Assembly: GCF_015351405.1 (NCBI RefSeq)
Contig: NZ_JADKMY010000001.1
Location: 310,001 to 374,000, forward strand
Length of the DNA: 64,000 nt
DNA from: Corynebacterium suicordis DSM 45110
GTDB taxonomy: Bacteria; Actinomycetota; Actinomycetes; Mycobacteriales; Mycobacteriaceae
Direction of reading: 5' to 3'
The notes below the pieces were generated by a model, which saw only the letters and a program-made list of their open reading frames with translations, searched no databases and was not told where the DNA came from. Position 1 is the first letter of the stretch, and the number at the start of each line of letters is the position of its first letter. Both the position numbers and the translations under genes were made by a program. Shown here piece by piece: positions 63,871-64,000 of the stretch.

Positions 63871-64000
63871 ATGGCAACCAAGATCACTCTGCGTTCCGCA
63901 CTTCTCGCCTCATTGGCTGCCTCCAGCTTGGTTTTGGCTGGATGCTCCACTGCTGAAGAAGAAAACACCACCGCATCTTCCGGCACCACGGTGGAGGTGG
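63871..64000 (+). CDS. Lipoprotein, N-terminal part (3' end outside window)
   Basis: ATG 63871 opens a frame that runs off the right edge. The 43 visible residues are a lipoprotein signal (TLRSALLASLAASSLVLAGC, lipobox LAGC with Cys about residue 25), then an acidic, Thr/Ser-rich mature start (STAEEENTTASSGTTVEV). With a DtxR-like site upstream, a siderophore-binding protein is likely, but no fold-specific residue is visible. Confidence 0.75.
   Translation, partial: MATKITLRSALLASLAASSLVLAGCSTAEEENTTASSGTTVEV

Overview
The window is chromosomal DNA of a high-GC actinobacterium, almost certainly a Corynebacterium. Evidence: a type-B sdhCAB operon, mycothiol glycosyltransferase mshA, senX3-regX3, DUF2516/DUF445/DUF2505 proteins, and gene order running mshA - YbjN protein - gpmA - senX3 - regX3 - (Cys-rich protein) - ppx - proC - small HTH - bS22 - serB1 - glutaredoxin-like - hemA - hemC - hemD - hemB - hemL - phosphoglycerate-mutase-like - tlpA - ccdA - resB - ccsA. 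This is the order known from Mycobacterium tuberculosis (about Rv0486-Rv0529) and C. glutamicum. A urease operon points to a urease-positive species; the species cannot be named from the sequence alone. Assignments rest on reading motifs by eye; no database search was run.

Layout. 1-950: 3' end of a GH65 glycoside phosphorylase. 1195-5204: sdhCAB plus a small membrane protein, closed by a terminator. 5238-7081: CorA-type Mg transporter and an NAD(P)-binding protein. 7173-12903: urease operon ureA - CbiX-like protein with His-rich tail - ureB - ureC - ureF - ureG - ureD, with no ureE, followed by an NCS1 permease. 14714-19404: on the minus strand, a Fic AMPylase with an inverted-repeat operator and a FecBCD-type metal/chelate importer operon ending in an ArsR regulator with histidines at both ends. 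19523-26352: DUF445, DUF2516, deoC, DUF2993, methyltransferase, DUF2505, murB and a long non-coding gap with hairpins. 26353-34447: fadD, mshA, YbjN, WYL regulator/DinB pair, SulP transporter, gpmA. 34503-43220: senX3-regX3 through the glutaredoxin-like protein. 43415-55922: hemACDB, a serine protease, two membrane proteins, a 936-aa P-type-ATPase-like protein that has lost its catalytic motifs, and hemL. 56001-61109: cytochrome c maturation (System II). 61165-64000: rmlB, an MHS-family MFS transporter, and the start of an iron-regulated lipoprotein gene.

How it fits together. The hem, ccs and sdh genes serve respiration (haem synthesis, cytochrome c assembly, a di-haem succinate:quinone reductase). 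The urease block needs nickel. UreE, the usual nickel metallochaperone, is absent, and a chelatase-fold protein that lacks the expected histidines but ends in about 15 histidines sits between ureA and ureB. A nearby importer with a possibly nickel-sensing ArsR regulator could belong to the same nickel economy. The strongest candidates for something undescribed are this CbiX-like urease protein, the pseudo-P-type ATPase in the haem cluster, a GGCGTCGAAAA-like motif repeated through the window on both strands, and a pair of hairpins with a conserved loop but different stems at 25970-26216.
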